The notes under the pieces are model-generated. The model saw nothing but the letters and a program-made list of their open reading frames with translations. It made no database searches and was not told where the DNA came from. This document shows positions 1 through 10,965 of a DNA stretch of 64,000 bases, piece by piece; within the stretch, counting starts at the first letter, position 1; every line of letters starts with the position of its first letter. Source of the DNA: Enoplosus armatus (Eukaryota; Chordata; Actinopteri; Centrarchiformes; Enoplosidae). The position numbers and the translations under genes were made by a program. The stretch lies in assembly GCF_043641665.1 (NCBI RefSeq), contig NC_092183.1, forward strand, positions 21,982,501 to 22,046,500, in the 5' to 3' direction.

Positions 1-700
1 CGCTCATCGTTGTCCCCCGGTCAAACAGAAGCCCCAAGGCTGCTACAACCTGTGTACCTGTGTACACAGCGGGTGGCAGCTCTATCAGCTCCTGAATGTT
101 TGTTGATGTTGTAGTAGCCAGTCTTGTGCCACAGTAAATACGAAAGAACGGCTGTTGCTTTCTCAGTAAGATTCTGTAAGAAATCTTACTGAGTTTAGTT
201 CCTTGGGCTCCTCTGTTCAGTGGAATTGTTTTGCAAAACCCGCCCCCCAAAAAACGACCACATAGTCTGTCTGAAAAAGCCCGTCCAAATCCTGGGGAGA
301 GGATTCCAGAAAGCAGGATTAGCAAGTTAACGTGATCTGTCAAAGCCAAATTCATAAAAAAGGGCTTCACTGCCAGCAACAGGGATTAATGAACACTACT
401 AAATGTAAGGGTCTGTTACTATGGCAGTGTAAGCCCTGAAACTCACCTGTATGCATCCGGTTAACTTGGTCTTAACTCCTTACACCCAGGCCATTTTTCA
501 GGTTACAGTTCTCAACCACCACCATCATCATCCTAAAGGGGAACCATGAGTAAACAAAGAATTTACTAAATTTCCAATTTATAATGTCCATCTAAATTCT
601 CGCTTTAGCTTTGTGTTGTTTTGGAGGCTGTTTACGCATCTTAATTCTCTGTCTTCTTCAGTGTGAATGGAGGCGATCTGTGCTCAACATCTCAGTTCAC
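1..700. other. Noncoding sequence, one short perfect inverted repeat
   Basis: No gene is supported here. The only structure I see is a 12-bp perfect inverted repeat (162-173 with 182-193, 8-base loop). Open frames are short and have no family resemblance. Confidence 0.6.
162..193. repeat. Perfect 12-bp inverted repeat
   Basis: Arms ctcagtaagatt (162-173) and aatcttactgag (182-193) are exact reverse complements around an 8-base loop. The stem does not extend further because the flanking bases do not pair. It is too short for a typical pre-miRNA and may be chance or a transposon remnant. Confidence 0.6.
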
Positions 701-714
701 TACATTTCAGGGCC

Positions 715-1350
715 AAATACTGTACTTTTTACTCCACTACAGTGGCGTGACATGACTTTTCCACTAGGTGGGGCTACTAAATCCAGGAAGGCTATCCGCC
801 ATACTGTCACGTAATAAAAAACTATGCTGAGAGTCTCTACCGTGTTTTTTTGTCATGTCTGTGTCGGAGTTTGACACACACAACACACACGCACACACAC
901 ACTATTTACAACCACGAATAGCAAGCAGGCTAAGAAACCAAATTAAATGACGTGTTCTGTCTGTCTATTGGTCTCCTCCGCTCTGTTTCAGTACTTCTTC
1001 TAGCTACTTGGGCAGTGTTGCCAGGTTGGTTGAAAAACGTAATTATTAGCCAGAAGAACAAATAATGTCAATATTGAAAAAAAACAAGAAAAACGTCAAT
1101 AACAACAAAGTTTTTTCATTAAAATATGTATTTCACTATTGGAATTGCAGGAGGGGTGGTGCCCCAACGCCCTTAATGGACCACACGCCACTGCTCCACT
1201 GCTTACTTTATATAACACGCACAGGGTCATTCTGTTGTGTAACAAGCACTTTTACTTTTGATACTTACTTGTATTGGATTATTTGTACCTTGAGGCATCG
1301 CTGCTTTTACTCAAGAAAAGGATCTGGATTCTTCCTCGACCACTGCTTTT
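715..1350. repeat. Split copy of a common teleost repeat rich in 'tacttttac' words
   Basis: Positions 715-760 (atactgtactttttactccactac) and about 1215-1345 (cacttttacttttgatactt, ending in aaggatctggattcttcctcgaccactg) resemble the two ends of a very common fish interspersed repeat. The middle, 760-1210, holds CA repeats and unrelated sequence, so the copy looks interrupted or rearranged. The same family recurs in the intron of both kinase genes and at about 54.48-54.93 kb on the other strand. Its transposon class is not known to me. Confidence 0.55.
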
Positions 1351-2380
1351 AAAGACCTTGTTTTGCCTGACGACTGACTGACGACATTTAAACACACAAT
1401 GAATAAGATTACCCGCAGTAGCTCTTTCGTGACTACCTTGCCTTTTTTCCCCCTGCTCACTGACTCACAGGCAATCAAGGAGTTACATCCGGCAATTGCC
1501 ACTGTTAAAATCAGGATCAAAATCAACCCCGGTTTCCATTCTTGTAAATGATTCAAGCTAATGGCAGAAAACTGGACTCTATATTGGTGGTATACTGTCA
1601 ACATGCCCTGCTTGTGCAATTGAGCGTGCTTTGTGCCTTATGTCTTTACTCAGAATACACAATGTGAGACCTGACTTCATTTGTTCATTTGAGTTCTGTT
1701 TTTGTACCTTTGCATTGCACTGAGCATCTTATGAGATTTAAGAGCTTTATTTTTACATGTTGATACTGGACGTGATTAGCTTTGTGTGAAAGGATTACAA
1801 CACAGTGGGGCTTGGTGTATTGGGCTTGAATCCAAGGCCAAGCGAATAGGAGAGCTACAATTAGCTGCATCTGATCTGCCTTTCCCCCTCTTTTATCTTC
1901 TGTAGAACAGTACAACCAAGAACACAAAAATCCCTTTTTAATTGGCAAACAAATACTAATCATATGCAATGATACAGATTCTTGTATTTGTTATTGTTGT
2001 TTAAAACGTTGGTATATATCGCTGTTTATTTCAAAGATCTCACCATATGTCTGCCTCTTATATGAACAAAATAATTAACTTTTTGTGCATAGTTTCAGGT
2101 TACACTGCTGGAACAAATGGAACAAATAAACAAAGGAAAACAAGGAAACATTGAAATAAAACAGACATATTTTAATTGATGTCATGAGCGCATACAAAAG
2201 AAAATATAGTGTTTAGTACAAGGTTACTGTACATGTCCTCTTTTCCACTTTCTTCTCCTCCTGCTGTTTACATTCCACTTCAGCTCTTATTAGTTTTTAA
2301 TAATTCACTTTCTTCATGTTCAGACCAACCCAAAAGCCAGGCATCCATAATCAGACATAAGCTCTGATATGTATGTGTGT
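1351..2380. other. Intergenic DNA, nothing recognised
   Basis: AT-rich sequence with only short open frames and no recognisable domain, RNA gene or clear repeat. Confidence 0.5.
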
Positions 2381-2383
2381 AAC

Positions 2384-2570
2384 CATACACACTGCATCTG
2401 CCAAAGGGATTGTTTGACACCTTGGGAAATATGCTTCTATAGCTTTCTTGGCGAGAGTTAGATGAGCGGATCAATACCACTCTCATATTTGTCTGTTAAT
2501 TATGAAGCTGGAGCCAGCAGCCGGTTAGCATTAGCTTAGCATATGCACTGGAGTTGCCACTGGTTACCTG
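2384..2570. repeat. Common teleost interspersed repeat ('ccagcagccggttagc' family)
   Basis: The segment contains the run from gggaaatatgcttctatagc through cttggcgagagttagatgag and taccactctcatatttgtctg to gaagctggagccagcagccg, followed by ttagcattagcttagcat. I recognise this order of words from many fish genomes as a non-coding interspersed repeat. The copy is diverged and truncated. Confidence 0.7.
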
Positions 2571-3549
2571 GCAATCTCACCATGACGACAGGAAGCCAAC
2601 TGGATTTTCCTGGATGTTGCCAGGAAGTCACGGCCACAAATTTGCCCTTGTTATACAAAACAAGGGATAATGTGTTAATTAGTTTAATTAAATTAATTAG
2701 TTTAATTAAAACTATATAAACAGAATAACTTAAGCTAAAAAGGTCCAGTTACTAGCTTCCAGAGCTTTCAACTGCATCACACGGCCTTTGAGCAAGTCAT
2801 TCTTGCCTGCCAGCTGCATCTTTTTCCACTGCCAGTTAAGAGCTTCACTGGGTGGGTGGTAATGCATGCAAATGCCCCCCTCCTTTGCACAGACACCCTG
2901 ACCAACCAGTAGGAGTCACTAGCGCAGCAACACGAACACGATCCCTCACCGTCTTCCCACCCACAAACACTGTTCATTACGATGGAGGGAGAGCCTCGCC
3001 AAGCCAGCAGCACTGCTGCAGGGACTTAACTGTAAATTGGTCTCTGGGGTGGACGGGGAGTGCCTTTAACTGCTTTTGGTAAAATTCCATTTTTAAATGT
3101 ATGGTGTTGATGGGCACTATTATCCCACAATGCAATGAGAACCAATGAGGAAGGCAGAGTAGCCTGCCACTGCTGCCCAGAGCACTCTTGATGCCATATA
3201 GTAGATATGATATTAAGTTTTCGTACATGATGCCTGTCCAACAACCCAACAGTCACACCCACTTCTTGCAGCGATAGGTCGGGTGTGTGGAAGTGACAAA
3301 GTAAACAGGGTTTGAACTTCTGTCTCAAGCGCTCTCTTTTCATTCTTTTCAAAAATATTGTCATATTATTTAATGCAGTGCTATTTTCTGTCAGTGACGT
3401 TAAATGTTAGCCTTGCATATAATATCAATCTAGAATAGATAACGTCATATATCTGGGTTGCAGTCCAAGACCAATGTTGTTGAATCATTGCAGCCAAATG
3501 TTAGCAACCCGAAACAGCTGTGTATTTGCTGTCTTGAACGCACATTCCT
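2571..3549. other. Intergenic DNA with an AT-rich direct repeat
   Basis: No gene is supported. About 2676-2712 carries two close copies of the palindromic word ttaattagtttaatta. The rest has no recognisable coding or RNA feature; overlapping open frames at 2.8-3.4 kb have no family features. Confidence 0.45.
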
Positions 3550-3746
3550 CCAGCGAACAAATGACTTGAGTCAGTGAGTGAGTGACACTGTATCCCTGCA
3601 CATTCAAGCTCAACGGAACTGACTGTGTACACATCGTTTCAAGTGATTCAGTTCAGTTCGTTCACCCAAAGAACGAATCGTTGGCGAATGACACAACACT
3701 AGCTCATTGATTGTTTGATATCTGTCAGAGCATGTTCTGTATCATC

Positions 3747-3760
3747 CAGTGTTTCCCATA
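3747..3760 (+). repeat. hAT-like terminal motif in copy A
   Basis: cagtgtttcccata resembles the outer end of a common fish hAT-type element. The same motif lies at 13724-13737 in copy B. No opposing end is found downstream of copy A. Confidence 0.4.
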
Positions 3761-3811
3761 GGTTGAGAATTTACTAATGGACGCGGGGGGTCCGTGCTCC
3801 AAAAATGACGT

Positions 3812-3814
<3 letters not shown>

Positions 3815-3856
<42 letters not shown>

Positions 3857-3857
3857 T
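3815..3857. repeat. AT dinucleotide microsatellite
   Basis: About 20 AT units with a gt interruption. It is present only in copy A of the duplication, so it expanded after the split or was lost from copy B. Confidence 0.9.
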
Positions 3858-3865
3858 GAAATGAC

Positions 3866-3939
3866 ATGTCGACATACTTGAGCACATACAGTAAGGTGTG
3901 TGTGTGTGTATATATATAAAAGCTCAAGTATGTCGACAT
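3866..3939. repeat. 18-bp perfect inverted repeat upstream of kinase A
   Basis: The arm at 3866-3883 (atgtcgacatacttgagc) is the exact reverse complement of 3922-3939, separated by 38 bases of TG and TA repeat. The equivalent hairpin in copy B differs at one base in each arm, and the two changes compensate. It lies about 285 bp upstream of the kinase start codon. It could be part of a transposon end or a transcribed hairpin; function unknown. Confidence 0.85.
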
Positions 3940-4223
3940 CATGGCCATTCATATGCAGTTAAGGTAAGTCTTTAAGTTCAATTTAAGGACGTTTACATTC
4001 AAATATTTGTGCATGTGTGTGCGTGTACACACACATGCACACACATACATCAGAATTCTAGAATGACTTTTACCTATGATGACCTCATTATGGAACACCT
4101 GAGAATGCTAGTATACCCTGTGCTCAGGTTACCAAATATCAGATCAAACTCACACAAGTCACACAAGTGTTGGTTCGCTCTTTACTGTCAAGTAATCGTG
4201 TTTGCACCTTGTTCAACATTGAC

Positions 4224-5781
4224 ATGGATCGTGATACAGCGCAGGAGTTTAACACTCTTCATCCTCCAACTTCTGTGCAAACAGGTAAGTAGAAAGTCCT
4301 GGAAAAAAAACCTGCAGCAGCATAACATCAAAATACATACTCATTACACAGCATTGCTCCTTTAAGAGTGTTAACTAATCTGAAATGTTACCTACATATA
4401 ATCTGGAATGCAAGTACTTTTACATGTAATGGGGTATTTGACATATTTCTACTTTTATTTTAGTAAGGGATCTGGGTACTTCCACCACTGTATCGTATTA
4501 TAAGATCATCATATGTTCAAAATGGAAATACTTATGTGTAGAACCCCAAAATTTGACTTGAGTTTTCTCATTTATTTATCTCTTTTAGAGCCCAGTGATG
4601 TGTCTGTCAGGACCAAGAATGGAAAGAGAAAGGCTGGTGCTGATGGAGAAATACCACCAAAGAGGAAGAGGGTCTCTGAGTCTGTCTCTGGAAGCACGGG
4701 GGCCAGAAAAAGAAAAGCCTCCAGTGACGAAGAGGGCACCAGGAAGAGACAGAAGTCCTCTGAGCCTGAACCCCAGGAAGACCCTGTCAGGGTGAAGGGG
4801 ACGGAGAGGAAACTCCCCAAAAATGAAGACAGACCCAGTAAGAGAAAGAGGGTCCCTGAACTGGACCAGGGAGACGAGGGAAGCGGGGACGCCGCCTCAT
4901 CCTCGGTGGAGGCAACACCCAAGAAGAAGAGGGACTCTGCCACCACATCCACCTCAGAAGAAACCAGCAGACAGGAGTTTGAGGCTAAATACCAGCAGCT
5001 GAACCCGCTGGGTGAGGGAGGCCATGGATCAGTCTACGCTGGTTACAGGAGAGCTGATCATTTCCCTGTGGCGATAAAGCACATTCCCAGGGACAATGTC
5101 ATCTGTAAAGGCGTCACTCAGAATAAGAGGACGCTCCCTCTTGAGGTGGCTGTCATGATAAAGATTGCCAGTGGAGCAGCAAGATCGGTAGGGGAATCTG
5201 CAGCCATTTCCCTACTGGATTATTATGATCTGGACCAGGAGCTCATCCTAATCCTGGAGCGTCCAGTCCCCTCCAGTGACCTCCTGAAATACATCGAGGT
5301 CAAAGGAGGGTCCCTGCCAGAGGAGGGGGCCAGACTCATTCTGAAGCAGCTGGTAAAAGCAGCCAGAGAGCTTCAATCAAAGAACATCTTCCACCGGGAC
5401 ATCAAGGTGGAAAACATCTTGATTGAAACCAGCTCTGATGTCCCACGCTTGAGACTGATTGATTTTGGCCTCAGCTGCTTCACAAAGAAGACCTCATCGT
5501 ACAGGATCTTCTATGGTACCTCAGCCCACATCCCACCAGAATGGTACCAGAGCTGGACCTACAGGGCAGGTCCCACCACAGTCTGGCAACTCGGAGTGGT
5601 CCTCTACGAGATGCTGCACAGGAACACACAATTTGAGACAACGAGGTTCCTAAAAAAGGACCTGAACATCAGCGAGGAGTTGTCTCAAAATTGCCAGGAT
5701 GTGCTGCGTCTGTGTCTGGCTGTAGACCCTCAGCAGCGTCTCTCTCTGGAGCAGCTTGAGCTTCACCCCTGGCTCACATAA
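4224..5781 (+). CDS. PIM-family serine/threonine kinase, copy A (two exons)
   Basis: Coding exons are 4224-4284 and 4589-5781. The intron (4285-4588) begins gtaagt, ends ctcttttag, and is phase 1, so g joins ag to give Glu21. The product is 417 residues and starts MDRDTAQEFN. The open frame runs upstream through the intron to an ATG at 4513, but the splice sites and conserved first exon favour the spliced start. Residues about 21-150 are low-complexity and carry basic PPKRKRV/SKRKRV/PKKKRD motifs, suggesting nuclear localisation. The kinase domain (about 155-417) shows the glycine loop GEGGHGSVY (from 162), VAIK Lys184, hinge LERPVP typical of PIM kinases, HRDIKVEN (His289, Asp291) and DFG (Asp312). 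All catalytic residues are intact, so it should be active. PIM kinases are constitutively active growth/survival kinases; the teleost PIM-like paralogues are mostly uncharacterised. Seven residues differ from copy B. Confidence 0.9.
4380..4500. repeat. Repeat fragment inside the kinase A intron
   Basis: caagtacttttacatgtaat through aagggatctgggtacttcca to ccaccactg matches one end of the fish repeat also seen at 1.2-1.35 kb and 54.5 kb. It lies just upstream of the exon 2 acceptor and is also in copy B, so it predates the duplication. Confidence 0.55.
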
Positions 5782-5821
5782 GCCAGCCCTTCAACCCCTC
5801 GACCCCTACCAAGAAAACAAA

Positions 5822-5827
5822 AATAAA
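5822..5827 (+). terminator. Candidate poly(A) signal of kinase A
   Basis: AATAAA lies 41 bases after the stop codon, with T- and A-rich sequence following. It is conserved in copy B at 15777-15782. The implied 3' UTR would be very short, so a more distal site is possible. Confidence 0.45.
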
Positions 5828-6010
5828 TAATTGTATTACAACAAAAAATATCATGCATGTGGACATCCAGTCATTCTTACTATATCTGATAGTTGAACAT
5901 GTCATTCCAAAAAGCTGACATCAATGTGTCCAACTACTCTTGAAGTTTAAGTAAGATGTGTAATGTTAACACATTAAATGTGGCACGGCATTCTTTTTAG
6001 GCATCAAACT

Positions 6011-7949
6011 ACACCCTTAGAATTAAGAGAGCCTCAAGGAACTCTGGGGACTTTATTCATTATTAAAACTGATGTGGAAACACCTCCAAATTATCCCTTT
6101 CATTCGAAAAAAGGATTGAATGGATTACAGTTGTAAATATGGGGAGAGATTTCTAGCCTGCTCAGCTCAGAACCCGACCCCAATGTCAATAATGTTGTGT
6201 TGACAAAGAGTCAATCTGTGTTCGCGCTATGTTTTATTTATAAAACTTTATTGTATTATAATTGTGTATATTGCAGTATTTCAAATGTATATAACATATG
6301 TATTATATATGTACCTTCACTCCATTCTCAGTTTGGTTCATTTTATGATACAGGAATAACAAGGTTGACAGTATTATAATGCTTTATTGAAGTCCAATTG
6401 AAAACATTTTTAAAAAATATTAATATTTTCCAAGTATACAGAATATATACATATTCTGCTGTGGTTCAGGGTCTCGAAGACAAAGCAGGAACTCAAGTGT
6501 TGCCGCAGTGGCAGGTCCTTTTAAAACACAATATTGAGCAGTCATTATTTGAAGTGCATCACAGGTCAGGATTTTATTTTAGGTTATAGGGTTCTTTTTA
6601 GCCAAGCAAATCACAAAAACAATGGTCACTGTATTTCTCAAATCACTTTAAAAGAATGACAGTGACTTAAGAGTGTCTGCTTTGTCTGTACAGGAAATGC
6701 TACTTAAAAACATTTTGGTTGCAGTACATAGTTTTTATGCACTTAAATCTATAAATACATACATACATTTACAGCGGTTACAAAATACTTACACAACATG
6801 TGTCAGTTATCGGTCATCTTGCAGCAGTACCAGAAGTGATTGCAAATTTCTTTGTTCCACTGATGGAGGACTGTGCAGTTCTTCTGCTGACCTGCCTGCA
6901 AATGCAACAGAACACACATAGTTATAATGTGGATAGCATGTTCACCTAACGTAAATGCAGTTCGATGCAAATTGTGGTATTAGAGTACCAAGAATTTTCA
7001 TGTTTTACTCAATGTACTCAACATTGCAGTGGAGGCTCCAACTGTAGACAATATTGCTCAAAGATATAAGCTGCTGGTAAATGTACATATTTCTTGACAG
7101 ACTGTTGTACTATATATACATTACATGTATAAAGTCAAACAGTATGCCTGCACACCAGAATGTAACTGATCAGTGTGTATTATGACACTTACACCATTGT
7201 TTTGAGTTTCTACTTTTGAAATTACACATATACAGTTTCAGATACTCCATCGGACACTTACTACACTTACTGCATGTATCTTTTTGCCCAAGTGTTTCCA
7301 TCCATGCCACATGTTGAGTGAGTGATGGACTGTCTTTGTATTTCCCCTTGGCTGAAATTGTCAACAAAAGAAACATAAACAATGTCTGCATTAATCACAC
7401 AACACCATCACACAAGAGCAACAGAGAAAAGTCCCCTCAGCCTGCACCTTTGTGCAGACAACCCCAGACAGCCTCAGGACCACGACACCAGCCCAATCAG
7501 ACTAAACATAACAGACATAGCAAAACTATTTTACTTTAAGTATTTGATCATTTTGAATAATTCCTTGCTTTAAAATGACAGATACTCGCTGTGTGATGGA
7601 GGGTCTAATGTAGGAGCTAAATAAACAACCACCCAGGCCTTCCACTGTCCAGTTACTGCTACACACACACACCACCACACTAACTTTAACACACACACGC
7701 ACCCACCCTAACAACACTTTCACAAGTCTTTCACACACACACACACACACACATTCATAGTTTTCTGCTATTTTGTTGATTTCATGAATTGTACTTTTTT
7801 CTTTTAACCCTCTGGCTTTGTTCAAAATCACTATCCACTCAGTCTGTTCGTGGCCATTTTTTATGTTCTTTGCTACTTTTAATGCATAAAGTCTTTAACT
7901 AACATCAGTTCTTATCATAAGTATAAAATATCCATTCCTTTTTAATTTT
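6011..7949. other. AT-rich intergenic DNA
   Basis: No gene or clear transposon is recognised. CA-rich stretches occur at about 7655-7752. The short open frames have no family features. Positions 7833-7949 loosely resemble the end of the 370-bp repeat unit that follows. Confidence 0.5.
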
Positions 7950-8687
7950 TTAACCCTTCAAATGCCAGTTTGTTTGCACAATGCACGTGTTGGAAAACAA
8001 CCTCAAAAATGACCACTTTCTGTATTCTCAGTGCTACTGGTTTTTCTTGTATTATCAATAGCACAGTCTGAGATGTGTAACTGATTAACAACAACACTGA
8101 TTATTATGCATTGTTATTTTTGTGCAGGGAAAGCAAAATAGATAAAACTCCCACTCAACGTGTTTGTGGCCAAAAATGGCCACCTCCTGTTTGCATTCCC
8201 AAAATGCTATAAAATTAATATATATTAAAAGATTTTTCCACTTTCACCAACTAGATTTTTTTAATTTGCATCAGTCCTGGTCATGAAAACCAAAATTTCA
8301 TTCAAATTCAGAATTTTAACCCTTTAAATGCCTGTTAGATCACATAATGCTAATGATTTATAAGGGAGAAAAGCATAAAATCACTTTTTTTAACCAAATA
8401 ATACATGCTACCTGATATATTTTTTAACCATCCACGCAGCTAAATGTATGTCAATAATTAGCAGTATCATTAATTTTTATGCATCATTACTTTTTTGTAC
8501 AGTGACAAAAAAACATAAAAACTCCCACTTAGCATGTTCGTGGACAAAAATGGCCATCTCCTGTTTTTACAAAATGCTATAAAAAATACCACATATTAAG
8601 ATTATTTTCTACTTTCAACAGTTAATTTTTTTTAAATTAGAATCGGTCCTGACCATGAAATCCCAAATTTCATTCAATTTCAGAATT
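7950..8687. repeat. Tandem 370-bp repeats with piggyBac-like ends
   Basis: Two adjacent, clearly related units, 7950-8315 and 8316-8687, each begin ttaacccttcaaatgcc / ttaaccctttaaatgcc. A third start, ttaaccctttaaat, lies at 8688. Shared internal words include aaaactcccact, cgtg and caaaaatggcca, then a run ending near aaatttcattcaa. TTAA followed by CCCTTT is the kind of terminus used by piggyBac elements, and the units lie just 3' of the piggyBac transposase remnant (minus strand). I infer a tandemly repeated terminal region of that element. Confidence 0.7.
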
Positions 8688-8754
8688 TTAACCCTTTAAA
8701 TTTGATTTGAAAAATAAAGCAGCAGCATTTATTTTTATAGAGAACAACAGCTGC

Positions 8755-8882
8755 GTGTGTGTCTCTGTGTGTGTGTGTGTGTGTGTGTGTCTGTGTGTGT
8801 GTGTGTGTGTCTGTGTGTGTGTGTGTGAGAGAGTGTGTGTGTGAGAGAGAGAGAGAGAGAACGTTAAATAGTGTGTTTCAAT

Positions 8883-8924
<42 letters not shown>
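8755..8924. repeat. Compound TG/GA microsatellite
   Basis: Long TG runs interrupted by tctg and GA runs (about 8755-8862), then a nearly pure TG tract (about 8886-8924). It lies between the tandem terminal repeats and the 3' end of the transposase remnant. Confidence 0.95.
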
Positions 8925-8928
8925 ATGC

Positions 8929-9300
8929 TCAAGGGCGGCAGGATGTGCAAACCACAGTAGAGTGGTCCTTGCAGACACACTTTTCACAGCTGGAGCAAGT
9001 GGTTGCCGTTCTTCTCCTGTAGGTGCACAGTTCGCACCTTCTCCTCATTTTGCTGGCGGGCCGTGGGTCATGCTCTGATTCAGATTGCTGTATCCCGGCA
9101 ACAATGGCAGCAGTGGCTGTTGAGCGTGGGGGTCAAGGCCGTCTTACAATTGCTGGGGTCACCAGCATGTGCCCCAGTTCTTCCAGGAACACCCTCTGTT
9201 GGTAGGTTTTAGAGGACTCCCACTCAGGATGGACTGATTTCTGATCTGAGGAGTTCCTCTGCCAAGGCGAACGAAGTAAAGAAGTTGGGTTAGGGTGAGC
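8929..9300 (-). pseudogene. piggyBac transposase C-terminal remnant (zinc-binding domain)
   Basis: On the minus strand the frame ending at the TGA at 8931-8929 encodes a tail with HPEWESSKTYQQ upstream and a cysteine-rich end with CELCTYRRR, CSSCEKCVC, KDHS and CTSC. This is the cross-brace Cys/His domain found at the C-terminus of piggyBac/PGBD4-type transposases, which recognises transposon ends. One in-frame TGA (9135-9133) interrupts the segment. It lies immediately beyond the N-terminal remnant at 9290-9898 but in another frame, with the DDE catalytic domain missing between them. It cannot make an active transposase. Confidence 0.75.
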
Positions 9301-9898
9301 GGTAGACGCCAGCCAGAATCAGAATCCTGATGTAGGCTCTCATCTCCACTTCATCCACATCCCTCCAATCCCCACACCTTCGCCTCCCATGCAGGTTTGT
9401 TTGGGTACACAGCAGCTGAATGATCTCCTCTGTTATAAACAGGTCAAAGGCAGACCTCAGGCTGCTGATGCGGGCAACTGCATACAGGGTGGACCCTGGG
9501 GTGATACCAGTGGGTACTGGATTGTAGTGCAGGGTCTCTTTAGCAGTGGGAAACCACATAATTCTCCCATCACGAGACATCCACTCAGCTGCCAGCTCCT
9601 CTGTCTCTGCCACTGCTTCTACTGTCTCTGCCATTAGCTGCTCGGCCTCCACCACTGTGTCTGTATTGTCCTCACCCCCTGAGGAAGAGGAATCAGGCGC
9701 TGGCCGGTACTCCTCATCATCAGTGGTGATGCTGCCATCCTCTGAGGAGGGTGTCCCCTCATCTTCAGGAGAGGATGTGTCCTCATCTTGGGTAGAAGAT
9801 GTCTCTTCTTCAAGTGCAGAGGATTTCTCCCCATCTTCGCTCTCCGATTGCATCACATAGTCACGTGCTTGAAGCAGTGAATATGACCTTCTTGCCAT
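9290..9898 (-). pseudogene. piggyBac transposase N-terminal remnant (202 residues)
   Basis: The minus-strand frame starts MARRSYSLLQ and has a long acidic Ser/Glu/Asp-rich region (residues about 15-110), as is usual at the N-terminus of piggyBac/PGBD4-like proteins. It continues into the start of the transposase domain: WMSRDGRIMWFPTAKET, FDLFITEEIIQLLCTQTN and AYIRILILAGVYRS. The protein stops at GVYRSP, exactly where a full-length protein would run on into the catalytic core (several hundred residues with the DDD triad). The next DNA instead encodes the C-terminal zinc domain in a shifted frame, so this is an internal-deletion derivative. The truncated frame is otherwise intact and could yield a short acidic protein. 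Confidence 0.8.
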
Positions 9899-10865
9899 CT
9901 TGCCAGAGAAAAAATGACCTGGGAGCTGTTAGGCTTACTTATAGCATTAGTATTGACTGCACCTGCATAAACACCAGGACAGATTTATAAACAGTGCCAG
10001 AGTTTGTTTTTGTTTCCCCTGTAGCTGCATCTTTGACCTCTGCAAGATGTCCTGTGATTTTTTTTTTTTTGGAGAGTAGATATTTAGATGTGTAAGGGCT
10101 ATTGTGTAGTTGTGTGTGGCATTTTTTTAATGAAAAAAAAAACAAAGCTACAGGTGCTTTCAACATGTGCATCAAAGCCAAGTTTTCCTGGGAAACTCAA
10201 AGCTCAATAGCCTGCATCAACAGAAATTCACTGCAACTATACAATACATATTTGTGCTGCAATTTCACGCACAGGAACAATTCTTTTCATGCACAAACAC
10301 AAATCATTATCTGACATCCTTAAGATCACAATTATGTCAAAATTGTGTCATTCATTCGCTCCATTGGCGTGCAGTAAGCCATCATACGCCCCTATTGGAA
10401 ACTAAGAATATTACATGAAATTGCTCCCATGGCCAAAAATGGACAAATGACACAATCTGGTAGAAAACATTAAAAACTACAATTTTCAAGTGTTGAGTTT
10501 AGAATGAAAGCAATTTTACCTAAATTGTATGATTTAATACTGTGAATAACAAGGAATTAAAAAATGTAGTTTTCATGGGTTTCAATTGGTCAGAAGCGGC
10601 CATGATGGAGCCAAGTTGTACAATTGGATGTATACAGTATATTATTGATATATTTAAAGAGCTGAAATTGAAAATTAAAAAAACAGAAAAAAATCCAGAC
10701 CCTTGGGAAATTTCATTCCATATGCATTAATGTCGGGACCGTCCGTCTGCAGACGTGAATAAAACCACAAGAACTACTCCCTTGTTGCCAGTCTTCTGTT
10801 TTTCCTGAAATTCCCACGACAATTAACACAGCTAAAATGGTCAAAAAAAGGAAAGTGAACTGGAC
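9899..10865. other. Region 5' of the piggyBac remnant
   Basis: No gene is supported. A word close to one in the 3' tandem units (catggccaaaaatggacaaa, about 10430-10450) suggests the element extends at least to 10.45 kb, but I could not find a matching TTAA-terminated right end. Confidence 0.4.
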
Positions 10866-10965
10866 ACAAATTGCCAGCATGGAGCCCAGAGAGACTTGAC
10901 GCGTTGGCAATATTGTCTTTGTTACATGCATGCCAATAAAGCATACTGAATTGAATGGAAATAAC
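10866..10965 (+). repeat. LINE-type 3' tail (ccaataaagca...attgaatgg)
   Basis: The stretch ttggcaatattgtctttgtt, acatgcatgccaataaagca and tactgaattgaatgg is the familiar end of a fish non-LTR element, whose 3' terminus is a short ATTGA repeat. Only the tail is present, as expected for a 5'-truncated insertion. Confidence 0.6.

Larger units (their letters stand above)
3550..6010 (+). repeat. Segmental duplication, copy A (contains PIM-like kinase A)
   Basis: This block aligns by eye with 13527-15958 in the same orientation, about 10 kb away. Homology starts at ccagcgaacaaatgacttga and ends at ttctttttaggcatc. It includes 5' flank, both coding exons, the intron and 3' flank. Copy A differs by an expanded AT microsatellite (about 3815-3857), a shortened segment near 3780-3800 and an extra cacacaagt unit near 4157. 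Otherwise only scattered substitutions are seen, so the duplication is recent or has been homogenised by gene conversion. Confidence 0.92.

Noticed and set aside
162..193. microRNA hairpin
   Set aside because: The stem is only 12 bp and does not extend.
4513..4588. ATG at 4513 (and 14468) as the kinase start codon
   Set aside because: It lies within an intron with good gtaagt/ttttag borders. The upstream 61-bp exon joins in phase and is conserved in both copies.
4572..4952. 126-residue minus-strand frames opposite the kinase exon (also 14527-14907)
   Set aside because: Shadow frame of a Lys/Glu-rich coding region; no family features.
8688..8987. His/Thr-rich minus-strand frame
   Set aside because: Produced by the TG/GA microsatellite.
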